Assembly (NCBI GenBank): GCA_047611425.1
Contig: JBLFWJ010000039.1
Span: forward strand, 1-20,441
Length of the DNA stretch: 20,441 nt
From: JBLFWJ01 sp047611425
GTDB taxonomy: Bacteria; Bacteroidota; Bacteroidia; UBA10329
Reading direction: 5' to 3'
Shown here piece after piece: positions 1-7,997 of this stretch; positions within the stretch are counted from its first letter, which is position 1; the number at the start of each line of letters is the position of its first letter. Below the pieces are notes generated by a model, which searched no databases, was not told the DNA's origin, and saw only the letters and a program-made list of their open reading frames with translations. The position numbers were made by a program, and so were the translations under genes.

Positions 1-3
1 GAT

Positions 4-1188
4 TCATCTTATTCTAAGCAGCTTTAAAAGCTTTGTCAATGCAACTTTACCCACAGTTGTGTTATTCAATTGAGCATGATAATATACCGGTTCAATCCTA
101 GCGAGAGCCCAATAGTAAAAAGAATATCCCCCCGGAAAAACTCGTGCAAGCCTGAACCAGCGATTCCAGCTTTTATACTCCTTAGTTAAAGAGGGCGCAG
201 GAACGATTTTGTGATCAACATTAGCAATAGGTTCCACGGAATGATCAACCTTTCCGTTCTTGTGAAAAGAGAGTGAAACGATGCCTCCTTTTTTGCCACT
301 ATTTCGAACCGTGTAAACACCTCCATCACAGTGAATATCAGCAAAGCAAAAGTTTCCTAGACTATAGTAAACCGGTTTTGCATCTATTTCCTCGCACACC
401 TGAAAAGAGTGAGTATGGCAGCCTATTAATGCATCGGCACCTGCCGCTATAATAGCCTTTGCCTGTGATAATTGCTCATGGTGAGGAAAGTATCCGTAAT
501 CTGTTTTACCACCCCAATGCATCAGAGCCACCACTCTATCAACCCTTGGCTTCAAATCCTTTATCCGGCCTACAATTTCATCCAGATTGAAGAAGTTAGT
601 GCACACCTCGACATCCAAGGGTAGGCTGGGGTGAGTGTCTTCGTGAACGTAATTGACAAACCCCACTTTCCATCCATTAATATCTAGTATCACTGGCTCT
701 TTCACTTTTTTGGAGTCAATGTGAGACCCGATGTATTCGATACCTAGCTCATTGAGCTTGGTTGTAGTGTTTTCAAAACCTTCCTTCAGGTTGTCGTAAA
801 AGTGGTTGGTAGCAAGTGTTACAAGATTAAGGTTGAGGTTCTTTAGTTCATTAAGAGCCGTCAATGAAGTGCCAATCCTCGGGCGCTTTTCCATATTCTG
901 GGAAGACCCAAAAGCCACAACCTCTAAATTTCCCACAACTGCATCTGCATTTTGCAAGGTCGGTTTCACCGCTTTAAAGGGATCTGCACCCTCCTCTATC
1001 AACCGTTGGAATGCATCGCTAAATGCAACATCGCCTAAGAATTTGATCTTTATTGACTCCGGTTTTTTTACCACTTCAACAAAAGTATGTTTTCGGTGGA
1101 ACGAATAGCCTTTTCCTACCTTTGGCCTAACACAAATTCTCTCATGATATTTGCCATAAGTCGCGATACAGGTGACCTTTCGAAACAT
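4..1188 (-). CDS. CapA family protein (poly-gamma-glutamate / capsule-type metallophosphatase fold)
   Basis: Predicted CapA-like protein of the calcineurin-like metallophosphatase fold, found in capsule and exopolysaccharide clusters; its reaction is not firmly known. Motifs (numbered from the ATG at 1188) run in family order: GD at 52-53, NLE at 87-89, TNH at 127-129, HWG at 224-226, HTH at 258-260 and SLGNF at 276-280. No signal peptide or membrane segment is visible. The reading frame allows 394 residues, but the first 38 are basic and fit no family pattern. A GTG at 1074 would give 356 residues with about 13 residues before the GD motif, a more typical CapA N-terminus, and a TACTTTTG box sits five bases before that GTG. 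The start is therefore unresolved. The gene is divergent from the asparagine-synthase-like gene, with ATGs only 3 bases apart if the long form is used. Family call is firm, role inferred from context. Confidence 0.85.
   Translation of the reverse strand: MFRKVTCIATYGKYHERICVRPKVGKGYSFHRKHTFVEVVKKPESIKIKFLGDVAFSDAFQRLIEEGADPFKAVKPTLQNADAVVGNLEVVAFGSSQNMEKRPRIGTSLTALNELKNLNLNLVTLATNHFYDNLKEGFENTTTKLNELGIEYIGSHIDSKKVKEPVILDINGWKVGFVNYVHEDTHPSLPLDVEVCTNFFNLDEIVGRIKDLKPRVDRVVALMHWGGKTDYGYFPHHEQLSQAKAIIAAGADALIGCHTHSFQVCEEIDAKPVYYSLGNFCFADIHCDGGVYTVRNSGKKGGIVSLSFHKNGKVDHSVEPIANVDHKIVPAPSLTKEYKSWNRWFRLARVFPGGYSFYYWALARIEPVYYHAQLNNTTVGKVALTKLLKLLRIR
1080..1087 (-). promoter_or_regulatory. Candidate -7 box (TACTTTTG) for the CapA-type gene
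   Basis: Read on the - strand this is a perfect match to the Bacteroidota -7 consensus TAnnTTTG. It lies inside the long CapA reading frame but five bases before an in-frame GTG at 1074, so it would fit a leaderless or very short-leader transcript starting at the shorter CapA form. I see no TTTG at the usual -33 spacing, so the call is tentative. Confidence 0.3.
1121..1153 (+). promoter_or_regulatory. Candidate promoter for the asparagine-synthase-like gene
   Basis: TTTG at 1121-1124 is followed after 21 bases by GATATTTG at 1146-1153, which differs from TAnnTTTG only at its first base. The spacing fits the known Bacteroidota -33/-7 arrangement. Transcription would start near 1160, leaving roughly a 30-base leader before the ATG at 1192. 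The site lies within the N-terminal part of the long CapA frame, which is further reason to suspect that CapA starts further in. Confidence 0.35.
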
Positions 1189-1191
1189 TTA

Positions 1192-2916
1192 ATGGCTGCC
1201 CAAACGTTCGAGTGGGGAGGCCACAAAATTCATACTGAAGTCAATCCTTTACGAACCGATCAGGTAACCCACTTTTCCGAAAGTGTATGGCAATTCACTA
1301 GTTCCGAGCCTTACGTAAGAAATACAGACGCCTCATATTCCAAGGTCAAGTCGCTTGAACCTTTGAAGGACCTGATGGAAAAAGCCGAGAATAATTTTTG
1401 TGGGATTGAGGTTAGACAAACCGAAAATGGCTGGAAATTTATCGGCCATTCTGCAAGAATCACAAGAGCTAGGTTGTATTATACGGTGCTAAGAGACTCT
1501 ATCGTCTTTAGCTACGACCTCAGAGATTTATTGCCTTTCACAGATAGAAGACTTGATTTAACGGGAGCCTATTCCATCCTAAAGTATGGAGATGTTCCGG
1601 AGTACATTACCTGCGTTGAGGACATTTACACTATTCCGGTAGGAATGTACTTGGAGTTTGATTCGAATTCGTTTGAATCAATTTTGCAAAAGAAAATGTT
1701 TGGGCCCGATGACTTAGATTATTTCTTCAAGTTGGATTTTCCAATGGATGGAGGAGACATTCCTAAAACCCAGAAATTACTGGAAGAACAATTCAGTTTT
1801 GTTGCCAGTTTGGATCCACTTGTTCCAATAAGTGGTGGTGTGGATTCCACACTTCTCAATAGTTTGATAGACAGGTATTCGGACAATCCATATCCTGCTT
1901 ACTATATGCAGTTTGGGGATGATGACCCAGAATTAAAATTTGCCAAAGAAGCAGCCAAAGGCACCAAAGCAGAGCTTTATGTTGGGGTTTTTAGGCCTGA
2001 TGATATGATTGATTCATTTCAATCTCAGAATGAAAAGTTGATTCAACCAATCGGTGAGAGCTCTACGATTTCTATCGCATATTATTTCCGACATGATTTG
2101 CATAAAGGCAGAAAAGTCATGGATGGCACTTTAGCCGATGGCTGTTACGGCAGTGCCGATTACAACAAGAATATCATTGGCGATATTCCCAATCGACCTA
2201 GATGGCAACAACAGTTAAATGAAGAAATAGCAACTCACCTCCAATGGAATCGAACGAGTTGGGAAAACAGATTTCATCCAAGGGATAGTAACATGCCAGA
2301 CCCATACCTCCAGTATATGGATGTATATCTAGGTCCGTTTGGAAACACCCTTTTAAAGGATGCCCAAAGGCATTGCGAAACCCTTTTACCGATATGGCAA
2401 CGCTATTACGATTATTTAAAAGTTGACCCTAAAGATCAGGACGACTGGATGAAATACAGTGTTTTGAAAATGGTGAACTACGCATGCAAAAACAATACAG
2501 CTAAGAGTTACGACAACGCTCAACCTGGAAACAGCGGGCTTTACCCTTTTACATGGAAAGCACTTCTTGAGGATCAAGGCCATTATCATTGGTTAGAAAA
2601 AGCAGCCAATGGAATTATTAAGTATCCGTTGAAGAAGATCTTGGAACAATACAAAGACCATGATTTCATTTACCGCAAAAAGGTTGGATTGAATTCTTGC
2701 TTTGAAGATTGGATACATCATGACCCAAACAGAAACTTTCTGTGCAACCTTCTTTCTGTAAAGGGAGGAATATCGGAACACTTTCTAGGTAGAAAACAAA
2801 ACGCACTTATTTCAAAATTTCAGAAGACTGAACTTCATCCAAATCTGGCTCATTTGGTTATCAATCTTGCTATCCTGCAAGCTTGGATGGATAGAAATAT
2901 GGTGACCATCAATTAA
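1192..2916 (+). CDS. Asparagine-synthase-like protein lacking the glutaminase cysteine
   Basis: Predicted ATP-dependent amide- or amidine-forming enzyme of the AsnB fold, 574 residues, cytoplasmic. An N-terminal region resembling an Ntn-type glutaminase domain is followed by a PP-loop synthetase domain with SGGVDST at 214-220, the pyrophosphate-binding loop. The Cys2 nucleophile expected after the start Met is absent: the N-terminus begins M-A-A-Q-T. The second synthetase motif is also unusual, with DGTLADG at 311-317 in place of the SGDGGDE type seen in the neighbouring AsnB. It probably does not use glutamine in the standard way; free ammonia or another amine is possible (inference). The start at 1192 is chosen because the longer frame from 1087 would run deep into the divergent CapA gene. 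The next glycosyltransferase starts 2 bases after the stop, so the two are probably co-transcribed. Substrate unknown; polysaccharide modification is suggested only by context. Confidence 0.8.
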   Translation: MAAQTFEWGGHKIHTEVNPLRTDQVTHFSESVWQFTSSEPYVRNTDASYSKVKSLEPLKDLMEKAENNFCGIEVRQTENGWKFIGHSARITRARLYYTVLRDSIVFSYDLRDLLPFTDRRLDLTGAYSILKYGDVPEYITCVEDIYTIPVGMYLEFDSNSFESILQKKMFGPDDLDYFFKLDFPMDGGDIPKTQKLLEEQFSFVASLDPLVPISGGVDSTLLNSLIDRYSDNPYPAYYMQFGDDDPELKFAKEAAKGTKAELYVGVFRPDDMIDSFQSQNEKLIQPIGESSTISIAYYFRHDLHKGRKVMDGTLADGCYGSADYNKNIIGDIPNRPRWQQQLNEEIATHLQWNRTSWENRFHPRDSNMPDPYLQYMDVYLGPFGNTLLKDAQRHCETLLPIWQRYYDYLKVDPKDQDDWMKYSVLKMVNYACKNNTAKSYDNAQPGNSGLYPFTWKALLEDQGHYHWLEKAANGIIKYPLKKILEQYKDHDFIYRKKVGLNSCFEDWIHHDPNRNFLCNLLSVKGGISEHFLGRKQNALISKFQKTELHPNLAHLVINLAILQAWMDRNMVTIN

Positions 2917-2918
2917 GG

Positions 2919-4067
2919 ATGGCGAACATTCTTTACATCGGTGACCCATTCAGTGTTCATGAATTAAAATGGATGAGCTTCTTCTCGAAGAAGACCGAAT
3001 ACAACGTTTTTATTGCCGCACAAGACATTGATGTTGAAAGAATGACTGAAGCCGATTTTACACGGTTGAAAGAAAATGACATCAAACTCATAACTGGTTT
3101 ACGCTTTTACTCTGCAAGGCGTCCTTGGGACAATTGGCATTCCGCTAAAGTTATTCGAGCGGCCATCGAGGAGCATAAAATAGACCTAGTACATGGCTTG
3201 TTTTTTACGCCCTACTGTGTAAACACGCTCTATTCTATTCTTCCTACCGTAATCACATCTAGGGGGTCTGATGTGCTGGTGGTGCTGCCAGAACTAAGGT
3301 TAAAAACGGGGTTGCAAGGCTGGCATGACAAACACCTGTTTGGAGTCTTTAAAAAAGTGGTTTTAAAGGCACATGCAATAACATGCACTTCTACAAAACA
3401 ACAGGAAAGCTTACGTTCTCTTTTCGGTCAAACCACTGAAACTGACTTGATTAGAACTGGAGTTGATGTTGAGGCCATCTCACAGGCCGACATCAGCCGG
3501 AGTCCGATAAAGAAAACCCAAGGAAAGAAATTGATCTTTTTCCCTCGATACATTGCGCCACTGTATAATACGATGCTACCGGTAGAAGCAATAAAGCTTT
3601 TGCCAAAAGATTTGATTGAAACATGCCAGTTTGTGTTCATTTCTGGCAGATACCATAATCCGTCTTACTTTAACAAGGTTAAGCGTAAAATGGCCGAATT
3701 AGAAGTTGAGCACGTCTTTCTTGACCATATGACTCAACAGGAGATTTGGGCAATATACCGGCAATCTGACCTTACGATTATGACCCCAAAATCAGACGGC
3801 ACGCCCAACAGTGCCTTGGAAGCTATGGCTACCAAAAGCCAGCTAATAATGGGAAATCTTAATTACGACTCGGACCTTTTTAATGATCAATCTTGTATTA
3901 AAATGCAGTCAGACGAGCCATCGGAATTGGCCGCATTAATGACCTCGGCAATCACTCAACCCAATATAAATCTCCTAGAATCAGCATACAAAACAGTTTT
4001 AGAAAAGGGAAATAGGACAGTGGAAATGGGCAAACTGGAAGAAATTTATAAACGATTACTAGGTTAA
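2919..4067 (+). CDS. Glycosyltransferase family 4 protein
   Basis: Predicted GT-B fold retaining glycosyltransferase, 382 residues, transferring a sugar from a nucleotide donor to a growing glycan at the cytoplasmic face. The N-terminal Rossmann-like half starts M-A-N-I-L-Y-I-G-D. The C-terminal half carries the donor-site segment SDGTPNSALEAM at 292-303, with E301 as the second Glu of the GT4 EX7E-type motif; the first Glu position appears replaced by D293. No membrane helix is visible. It follows the asparagine-synthase-like gene by 2 bases, so translation is likely linked. Its stop codon shares the bases TTAA with the stop of the convergent glycosyltransferase. Donor and acceptor cannot be told from sequence. 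Confidence 0.88.
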   Translation: MANILYIGDPFSVHELKWMSFFSKKTEYNVFIAAQDIDVERMTEADFTRLKENDIKLITGLRFYSARRPWDNWHSAKVIRAAIEEHKIDLVHGLFFTPYCVNTLYSILPTVITSRGSDVLVVLPELRLKTGLQGWHDKHLFGVFKKVVLKAHAITCTSTKQQESLRSLFGQTTETDLIRTGVDVEAISQADISRSPIKKTQGKKLIFFPRYIAPLYNTMLPVEAIKLLPKDLIETCQFVFISGRYHNPSYFNKVKRKMAELEVEHVFLDHMTQQEIWAIYRQSDLTIMTPKSDGTPNSALEAMATKSQLIMGNLNYDSDLFNDQSCIKMQSDEPSELAALMTSAITQPNINLLESAYKTVLEKGNRTVEMGKLEEIYKRLLG

Positions 4068-5383
4068 ACCACCTTTTTTAAATGAGTCTCCTTTTCCAAC
4101 GACTCGTTACTCTTTCTCAAATCAAATATTCGATCACAGAAAATCGGGTAGTTTACTCTTGCACTGTAGAACGTACCCCAAATTTCTTGAGCACGGGCAC
4201 GCAAAATCATGTATTGTTGATCAGGCATTTTAGCTACTTCAATTAAGGCCTGGGCAACTTCCTGAGTTTGAGGATCGGTGGTCAAAAGAATACCATTCTC
4301 ACCATCCAATACGATCTCAGCCACTCCGCCAACATTAGTAGCAACTGTTGGAATTCCAAAACTCATGGCTTCCATAATACTCACCGGTATTCCATCCCAC
4401 TTACTTACAGTCACAAACAGATCAATTTCATTTTCCGAGTAATAGTTGATTAACTCCCAATTAGGTACACGACCTCTAAAATTGAACGAAACATTGGTCT
4501 TTGGTCCTAGAAATTGCCCTGCCAATGTCTTTAGTTCAGCCATTAATGCACCTTCTCCAAAATGAATCCATTCTATTTCCAAATCATCAATTAGGGCCAG
4601 TGATCTAATCAATAAATCAACCCGTTTTATGCTAATCAGATTAGAACAACTGACAATTCGGAACCTTCGGAATCTTCGATGTATCTCCTTCTTTGAACGG
4701 CCTGTTCGGATTCCCAGTCGGCTTGAAATGATTTTATTGGAATCAACCAATTGATCGAATTTTGCAAGCAGATAGTTTCTCCCATTTTCCGAAATGGTAA
4801 ACACGGCATCCAGATCATTGAATATCGATAGTCTAAAAGGTAGATAGTCATACGCACTTCTCTCGAAGTAAAGATCCCATCCATGGGCTCTAGCTAGTGT
4901 TGTATACTCAGGGTTTTTCTTTCCAAGTTCAGCTATAGAATGTGCGTATTCGGAACACCAATACGAGTATAAAAAAACCTGATCCTTGGCCCCAGTTCTA
5001 TGACTTACCAACTCATCCAGCTTGTGTTGCAATCGAAGTGACTTGGTTCTTGAAACCACAAGGGTTTTTAAAACTCCCAATGAAATGTTCCCTTGACTTA
5101 CCTCTCTAATATTCCTCAACTCTTCCTTAACAACATCATCAAAGAAAAGACGCCAAACATTAATCAACTTCTGCCACCAATTATAGGTTTTACCAGCATG
5201 AATTACCTCTGCGTTATAAGGAAGAACAAATTGCTGATCCTCGTGCTGACAAGGTTCTGTAGTGATGATGTGGATTCGATTGAATCGATCTGCTAAAAAC
5301 CTCAGTTCAGTTTCGAGGAACGGCTCACCATACCCAAAAGGATAGTTGCTTACTACAATAAACAGATGAGTTACGCCCGCCAT
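4064..5383 (-). CDS. Glycosyltransferase family 4 protein
   Basis: Predicted GT-B glycosyltransferase of 439 residues. The C-terminal donor-binding domain has the clear GT4 signature D-G-I-P-V-S-I-M-E-A-M-S-F-G-I-P, with E338 as the second catalytic-motif Glu, followed by the nucleotide-sugar segment NVGGVAEIV. The N-terminus from M-A-G-V-T-H-L-F begins directly with the first Rossmann strand, so I start at 5383. The open frame extends to 5470, but that would overlap the certain start of the divergent AsnB at 5431. It is a single inverted gene between two + strand units: convergent with the preceding glycosyltransferase (stops share TTAA) and divergent from AsnB, with 47 bases between starts. 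No membrane segment is seen. Sugar specificity is unknown; likely part of the polysaccharide pathway. Confidence 0.87.
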   Translation of the reverse strand: MAGVTHLFIVVSNYPFGYGEPFLETELRFLADRFNRIHIITTEPCQHEDQQFVLPYNAEVIHAGKTYNWWQKLINVWRLFFDDVVKEELRNIREVSQGNISLGVLKTLVVSRTKSLRLQHKLDELVSHRTGAKDQVFLYSYWCSEYAHSIAELGKKNPEYTTLARAHGWDLYFERSAYDYLPFRLSIFNDLDAVFTISENGRNYLLAKFDQLVDSNKIISSRLGIRTGRSKKEIHRRFRRFRIVSCSNLISIKRVDLLIRSLALIDDLEIEWIHFGEGALMAELKTLAGQFLGPKTNVSFNFRGRVPNWELINYYSENEIDLFVTVSKWDGIPVSIMEAMSFGIPTVATNVGGVAEIVLDGENGILLTTDPQTQEVAQALIEVAKMPDQQYMILRARAQEIWGTFYSARVNYPIFCDRIFDLRKSNESLEKETHLKKVV

Positions 5384-5400
5384 GCTGCTAAGATCGGGAT

Positions 5401-5426
5401 TTTGACCCGTTAACTCGTTAGATTTG
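5401..5426 (+). promoter_or_regulatory. Candidate promoter against the AsnB start codon
   Basis: TAGATTTG at 5419-5426 is a perfect TAnnTTTG match ending four bases before the ATG at 5431. A TTTG at 5401-5404 lies 14 bases upstream of it, shorter than the usual 19-21 base spacer. If used, the mRNA would be leaderless or nearly so. The box is strong but the spacing is off, so confidence is moderate to low. Confidence 0.35.
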
Positions 5427-5430
5427 CCAC

Positions 5431-7266
5431 ATGTGCGGAATTGCAGGCTTTTATTCTTCGGATCAGTCACTGGGAATGCCAGAGCTTAAACAAATGACCG
5501 ACCGCATTAAACACCGTGGCCCGGATGCCGGAGGACACTACTTGGAAAACGGTTTTGGACTGGGACATCGCAGGCTCAGCATTATAGATCTTAGTGAACA
5601 ATCCAACCAGCCTTTCACAAGTGCAGACGGGCGTTATGTGATGGTGTACAACGGTGAAGTGTACAATCACAAAGAGGTTGCTGCCGAATTAGGTATTAAA
5701 ACCAGAACAACTTCTGATACAGAAGTAATCATTGAGGCCTTTGCGAAAAAAGGACCCGAAATGGTGAAAATGCTAAACGGCATGTTCGTAATGGTTATTT
5801 ATGACAAGGTCGAAAATAGACTATTCATCTTCCGAGATCGTCTGGGAATCAAGCCGTTATACTATTCCACCAAGACACATTTCTTATTTGGATCCGAACT
5901 AAAATGTCTTGTTGATCAGATCAAAGACCCGAGCATTGATGATGAGGCTGTGGCTAAATTCCTTCACATGGGATATATCCCTGAGCCACACTCTATTTTC
6001 AATGAAATCAGAAAATTTCCTTCAGGATATTATGCTGAATTCGTATCAGGTAAACTCGTCTTTACCCAGTATTGGAATCCTGAAGAAAAGGTCAGCTCAA
6101 GCATTCTGACTGATGAGAATGCGGCAGTGGACCAACTTGAAAGTCTGATGCTAGACAGCGTTGGAAAGCGATTGATGAGCGATGTACCATTTGGTACTTT
6201 CCTTAGTGGCGGCATAGACTCAAGTTTGGTAACCGCTCTTGCTCAGGCCAATTCAGATAAACCGATTAAGACTTTCTCGCTTGGTTCTGTAGAAAAGAAA
6301 TACAACGAGAGTGCTTTTGCACGAGCAGTTTCCAAGCATTTAGGCACCGAGCATTACGAGTATACCGTTACGGAAAAGGATGCTCTGGATTTAGTGGAAG
6401 ACATTCCTGATTGGTACGATGAACCTTATGCTGATTCCTCAGCCATACCAACCATGTTGGTTAGCCAAATGGCACACAAGGAAGTTACCATGACTTTAAG
6501 TGGTGACGGTGGGGATGAATTGTTTATGGGTTACGGAGCTTACAATTGGGCCTACAGATTGAATAAGCCTCATTATAAGGCATTGAGAAAGCCATTAAGT
6601 GCATTTCTCAGCTTGGGTTCCGATCACAAAAAGCGTGCAGCCAAGGTTTTTAATTGGAGTAATGAATCTGCCCTACCCTCCCATATATTCAGTCAAGAAC
6701 AGTGCTTGTTTTCTCAGGCAGAGGTAGATGATTTGGTGATAAAAAAAGCCAATTCTGCACCAAATAACCAATACGTGGACCTTACTCGAAGCCTCGATTC
6801 CGCAGAAATTCAAGCGTTTTATGATCTTCGATACTATTTAAAGGATGACCTGCTAACTAAGGTGGATCGGGCTAGTATGCGATACTCGTTGGAAACACGA
6901 GTGCCGATTCTTGACCATCGTGTGGTGGAGTTTGCACTTAACCTGTCACCATCACTAAAAATGAAGGATGGCGAAATGAAGTATTTGCTAAAGCAAGTGT
7001 TGTATCGGCACGTGCCCAAGGAGATTTTCGATAGACCAAAATGGGGTTTTAGCATTCCGCTTGTAAAATGGTTAAACGGAGAACTTTCATACCTGATTGA
7101 CGATCATCTAAACAAGGCAAATATTGAGGCCTGCGGATTTGTTAGGTGGCCAGAAGTAGGCCGTTTAATCAAACTATATCGAGGCGGGCAAAGCCATTTG
7201 TACAACCGCCTATGGCTGCTGATAATGCTGCATATGTGGAAGCAACGTTTTGATGCTAGATCATGA
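5431..7266 (+). CDS. asnB: Glutamine-hydrolysing asparagine synthase (AsnB-type)
   Basis: Converts aspartate, glutamine and ATP to asparagine and glutamate, or amidates a related carboxylate such as a uronic acid in a polysaccharide precursor (inference from context). The protein starts MCGIAGF, so Cys2 is the glutaminase nucleophile and fixes the start at 5431. The synthetase domain has the PP-loop SGGIDSS at 259-265 and LSGDGGDELF from 356. At 611 residues it is longer than the housekeeping E. coli enzyme of about 550 and matches the size of AsnB paralogues common in polysaccharide clusters. Its stop overlaps the acyltransferase start as ATGA, indicating translational coupling. Contrast with the Cys-less relative at 1192-2916: this copy keeps all motifs I can check. 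Whether it makes free asparagine or modifies a sugar is not decidable here. Confidence 0.93.
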   Translation: MCGIAGFYSSDQSLGMPELKQMTDRIKHRGPDAGGHYLENGFGLGHRRLSIIDLSEQSNQPFTSADGRYVMVYNGEVYNHKEVAAELGIKTRTTSDTEVIIEAFAKKGPEMVKMLNGMFVMVIYDKVENRLFIFRDRLGIKPLYYSTKTHFLFGSELKCLVDQIKDPSIDDEAVAKFLHMGYIPEPHSIFNEIRKFPSGYYAEFVSGKLVFTQYWNPEEKVSSSILTDENAAVDQLESLMLDSVGKRLMSDVPFGTFLSGGIDSSLVTALAQANSDKPIKTFSLGSVEKKYNESAFARAVSKHLGTEHYEYTVTEKDALDLVEDIPDWYDEPYADSSAIPTMLVSQMAHKEVTMTLSGDGGDELFMGYGAYNWAYRLNKPHYKALRKPLSAFLSLGSDHKKRAAKVFNWSNESALPSHIFSQEQCLFSQAEVDDLVIKKANSAPNNQYVDLTRSLDSAEIQAFYDLRYYLKDDLLTKVDRASMRYSLETRVPILDHRVVEFALNLSPSLKMKDGEMKYLLKQVLYRHVPKEIFDRPKWGFSIPLVKWLNGELSYLIDDHLNKANIEACGFVRWPEVGRLIKLYRGGQSHLYNRLWLLIMLHMWKQRFDARS

Positions 7267-7997
7267 ACCATCAACCTGAACTTCGGGGAACGAATATCGC
7301 AATCGGCCAAGATGTTGAATTCGGAATCAACGTAGTCATTTACCCCAATGTTAAAATTGAAAATGGTTGTACCATAGAAGATCACTGTATCATTGGTCAT
7401 CCGGCAATGGTAGATTCTGGATGGACTAAAATTGATTCTTATTGTACGATTAGAAGCCACACAGTTATTTATTCTGGAGTTTCAATAGGCTCTAGTTCCA
7501 GCACTGGCCATCACGTTTGTATTAGGGAGAAATCGATAATTGGCAAAGGATGCAGCATAGGGTCGTACTCCGATCTTCAAGGTAATTTGAAGATGGGCGA
7601 TTATTGCCGCCTACATAGCGATGTACACTTATGTCAGGGTAGCACTCTAAAAGACTTTGTGTTCATCTACCCACGAGTTACGCTAACCAATGACCCCTAT
7701 CCACCATCATTGGTTACTGAAGGGCCAACGATCGGGTCATACACTCAAATTTGTACTGGAACCACGGTTTTACCAGGAATCACAATAGGTGAAAACTGTT
7801 TGATAGGTGCTGGTTCGTTGGTTACCAATGACATTCCGAATCACGTGTTGGCATTTGGGCATCCCGCGAGGTTACAGGGAGAGATATCAGAACTCTTAGG
7901 AGAAAACAAGCCCAATTACCCTTGGATGTATCGCTTTGACAGGAACATGCCCTGGGAAGGTCAAAATTTTGATGTTTGGTTAAAGGACCAGAAATGA
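7263..7997 (+). CDS. Left-handed beta-helix (hexapeptide repeat) acyltransferase
   Basis: Predicted trimeric acyltransferase, 244 residues, transferring acetyl or another acyl group from a CoA donor to a sugar, probably a nucleotide-linked amino sugar. Nearly the whole chain from residue 10 to about 200 is isoleucine-patch hexads of the [LIV]-G-x4 type, for example IGQDVE, IGSYTQ and IGENCL. The segment T-L-T-N-D-P-Y-P-P with preceding V-F-I-Y-P-R resembles the turn loop of WlbB/WbpD/WxcM-like sugar N-acetyltransferases. The family then usually shows a G-x-P-A-R ending, seen here as G-H-P-A-R-L. The C-terminal 40 residues are a short extension. The start overlaps the AsnB stop (ATGA) and the stop overlaps the GT2 start (ATGA), so these three genes form one tightly coupled unit. 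Exact acyl group and acceptor are unknown. Confidence 0.88.
   Translation: MNHQPELRGTNIAIGQDVEFGINVVIYPNVKIENGCTIEDHCIIGHPAMVDSGWTKIDSYCTIRSHTVIYSGVSIGSSSSTGHHVCIREKSIIGKGCSIGSYSDLQGNLKMGDYCRLHSDVHLCQGSTLKDFVFIYPRVTLTNDPYPPSLVTEGPTIGSYTQICTGTTVLPGITIGENCLIGAGSLVTNDIPNHVLAFGHPARLQGEISELLGENKPNYPWMYRFDRNMPWEGQNFDVWLKDQK

Noticed and set aside
1087..1191. N-terminal extension of the asparagine-synthase-like gene from an ATG at 1087
   Set aside because: It would overlap the divergent CapA reading frame by about 100 bases and cover the candidate promoter; the ATG at 1192 gives a plausible domain start.
1192..2916. Possible lasso-peptide cyclase
   Set aside because: No precursor peptide, leader-binding B1 protein or transglutaminase-like B2 gene is visible nearby; only the Cys-less AsnB fold is shared.
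5384..5470. Longer start at 5470 for the - strand glycosyltransferase
   Set aside because: It would overlap the AsnB start at 5431, which is fixed by the Cys2 nucleophile, and the extra residues do not fit a GT4 N-terminus.
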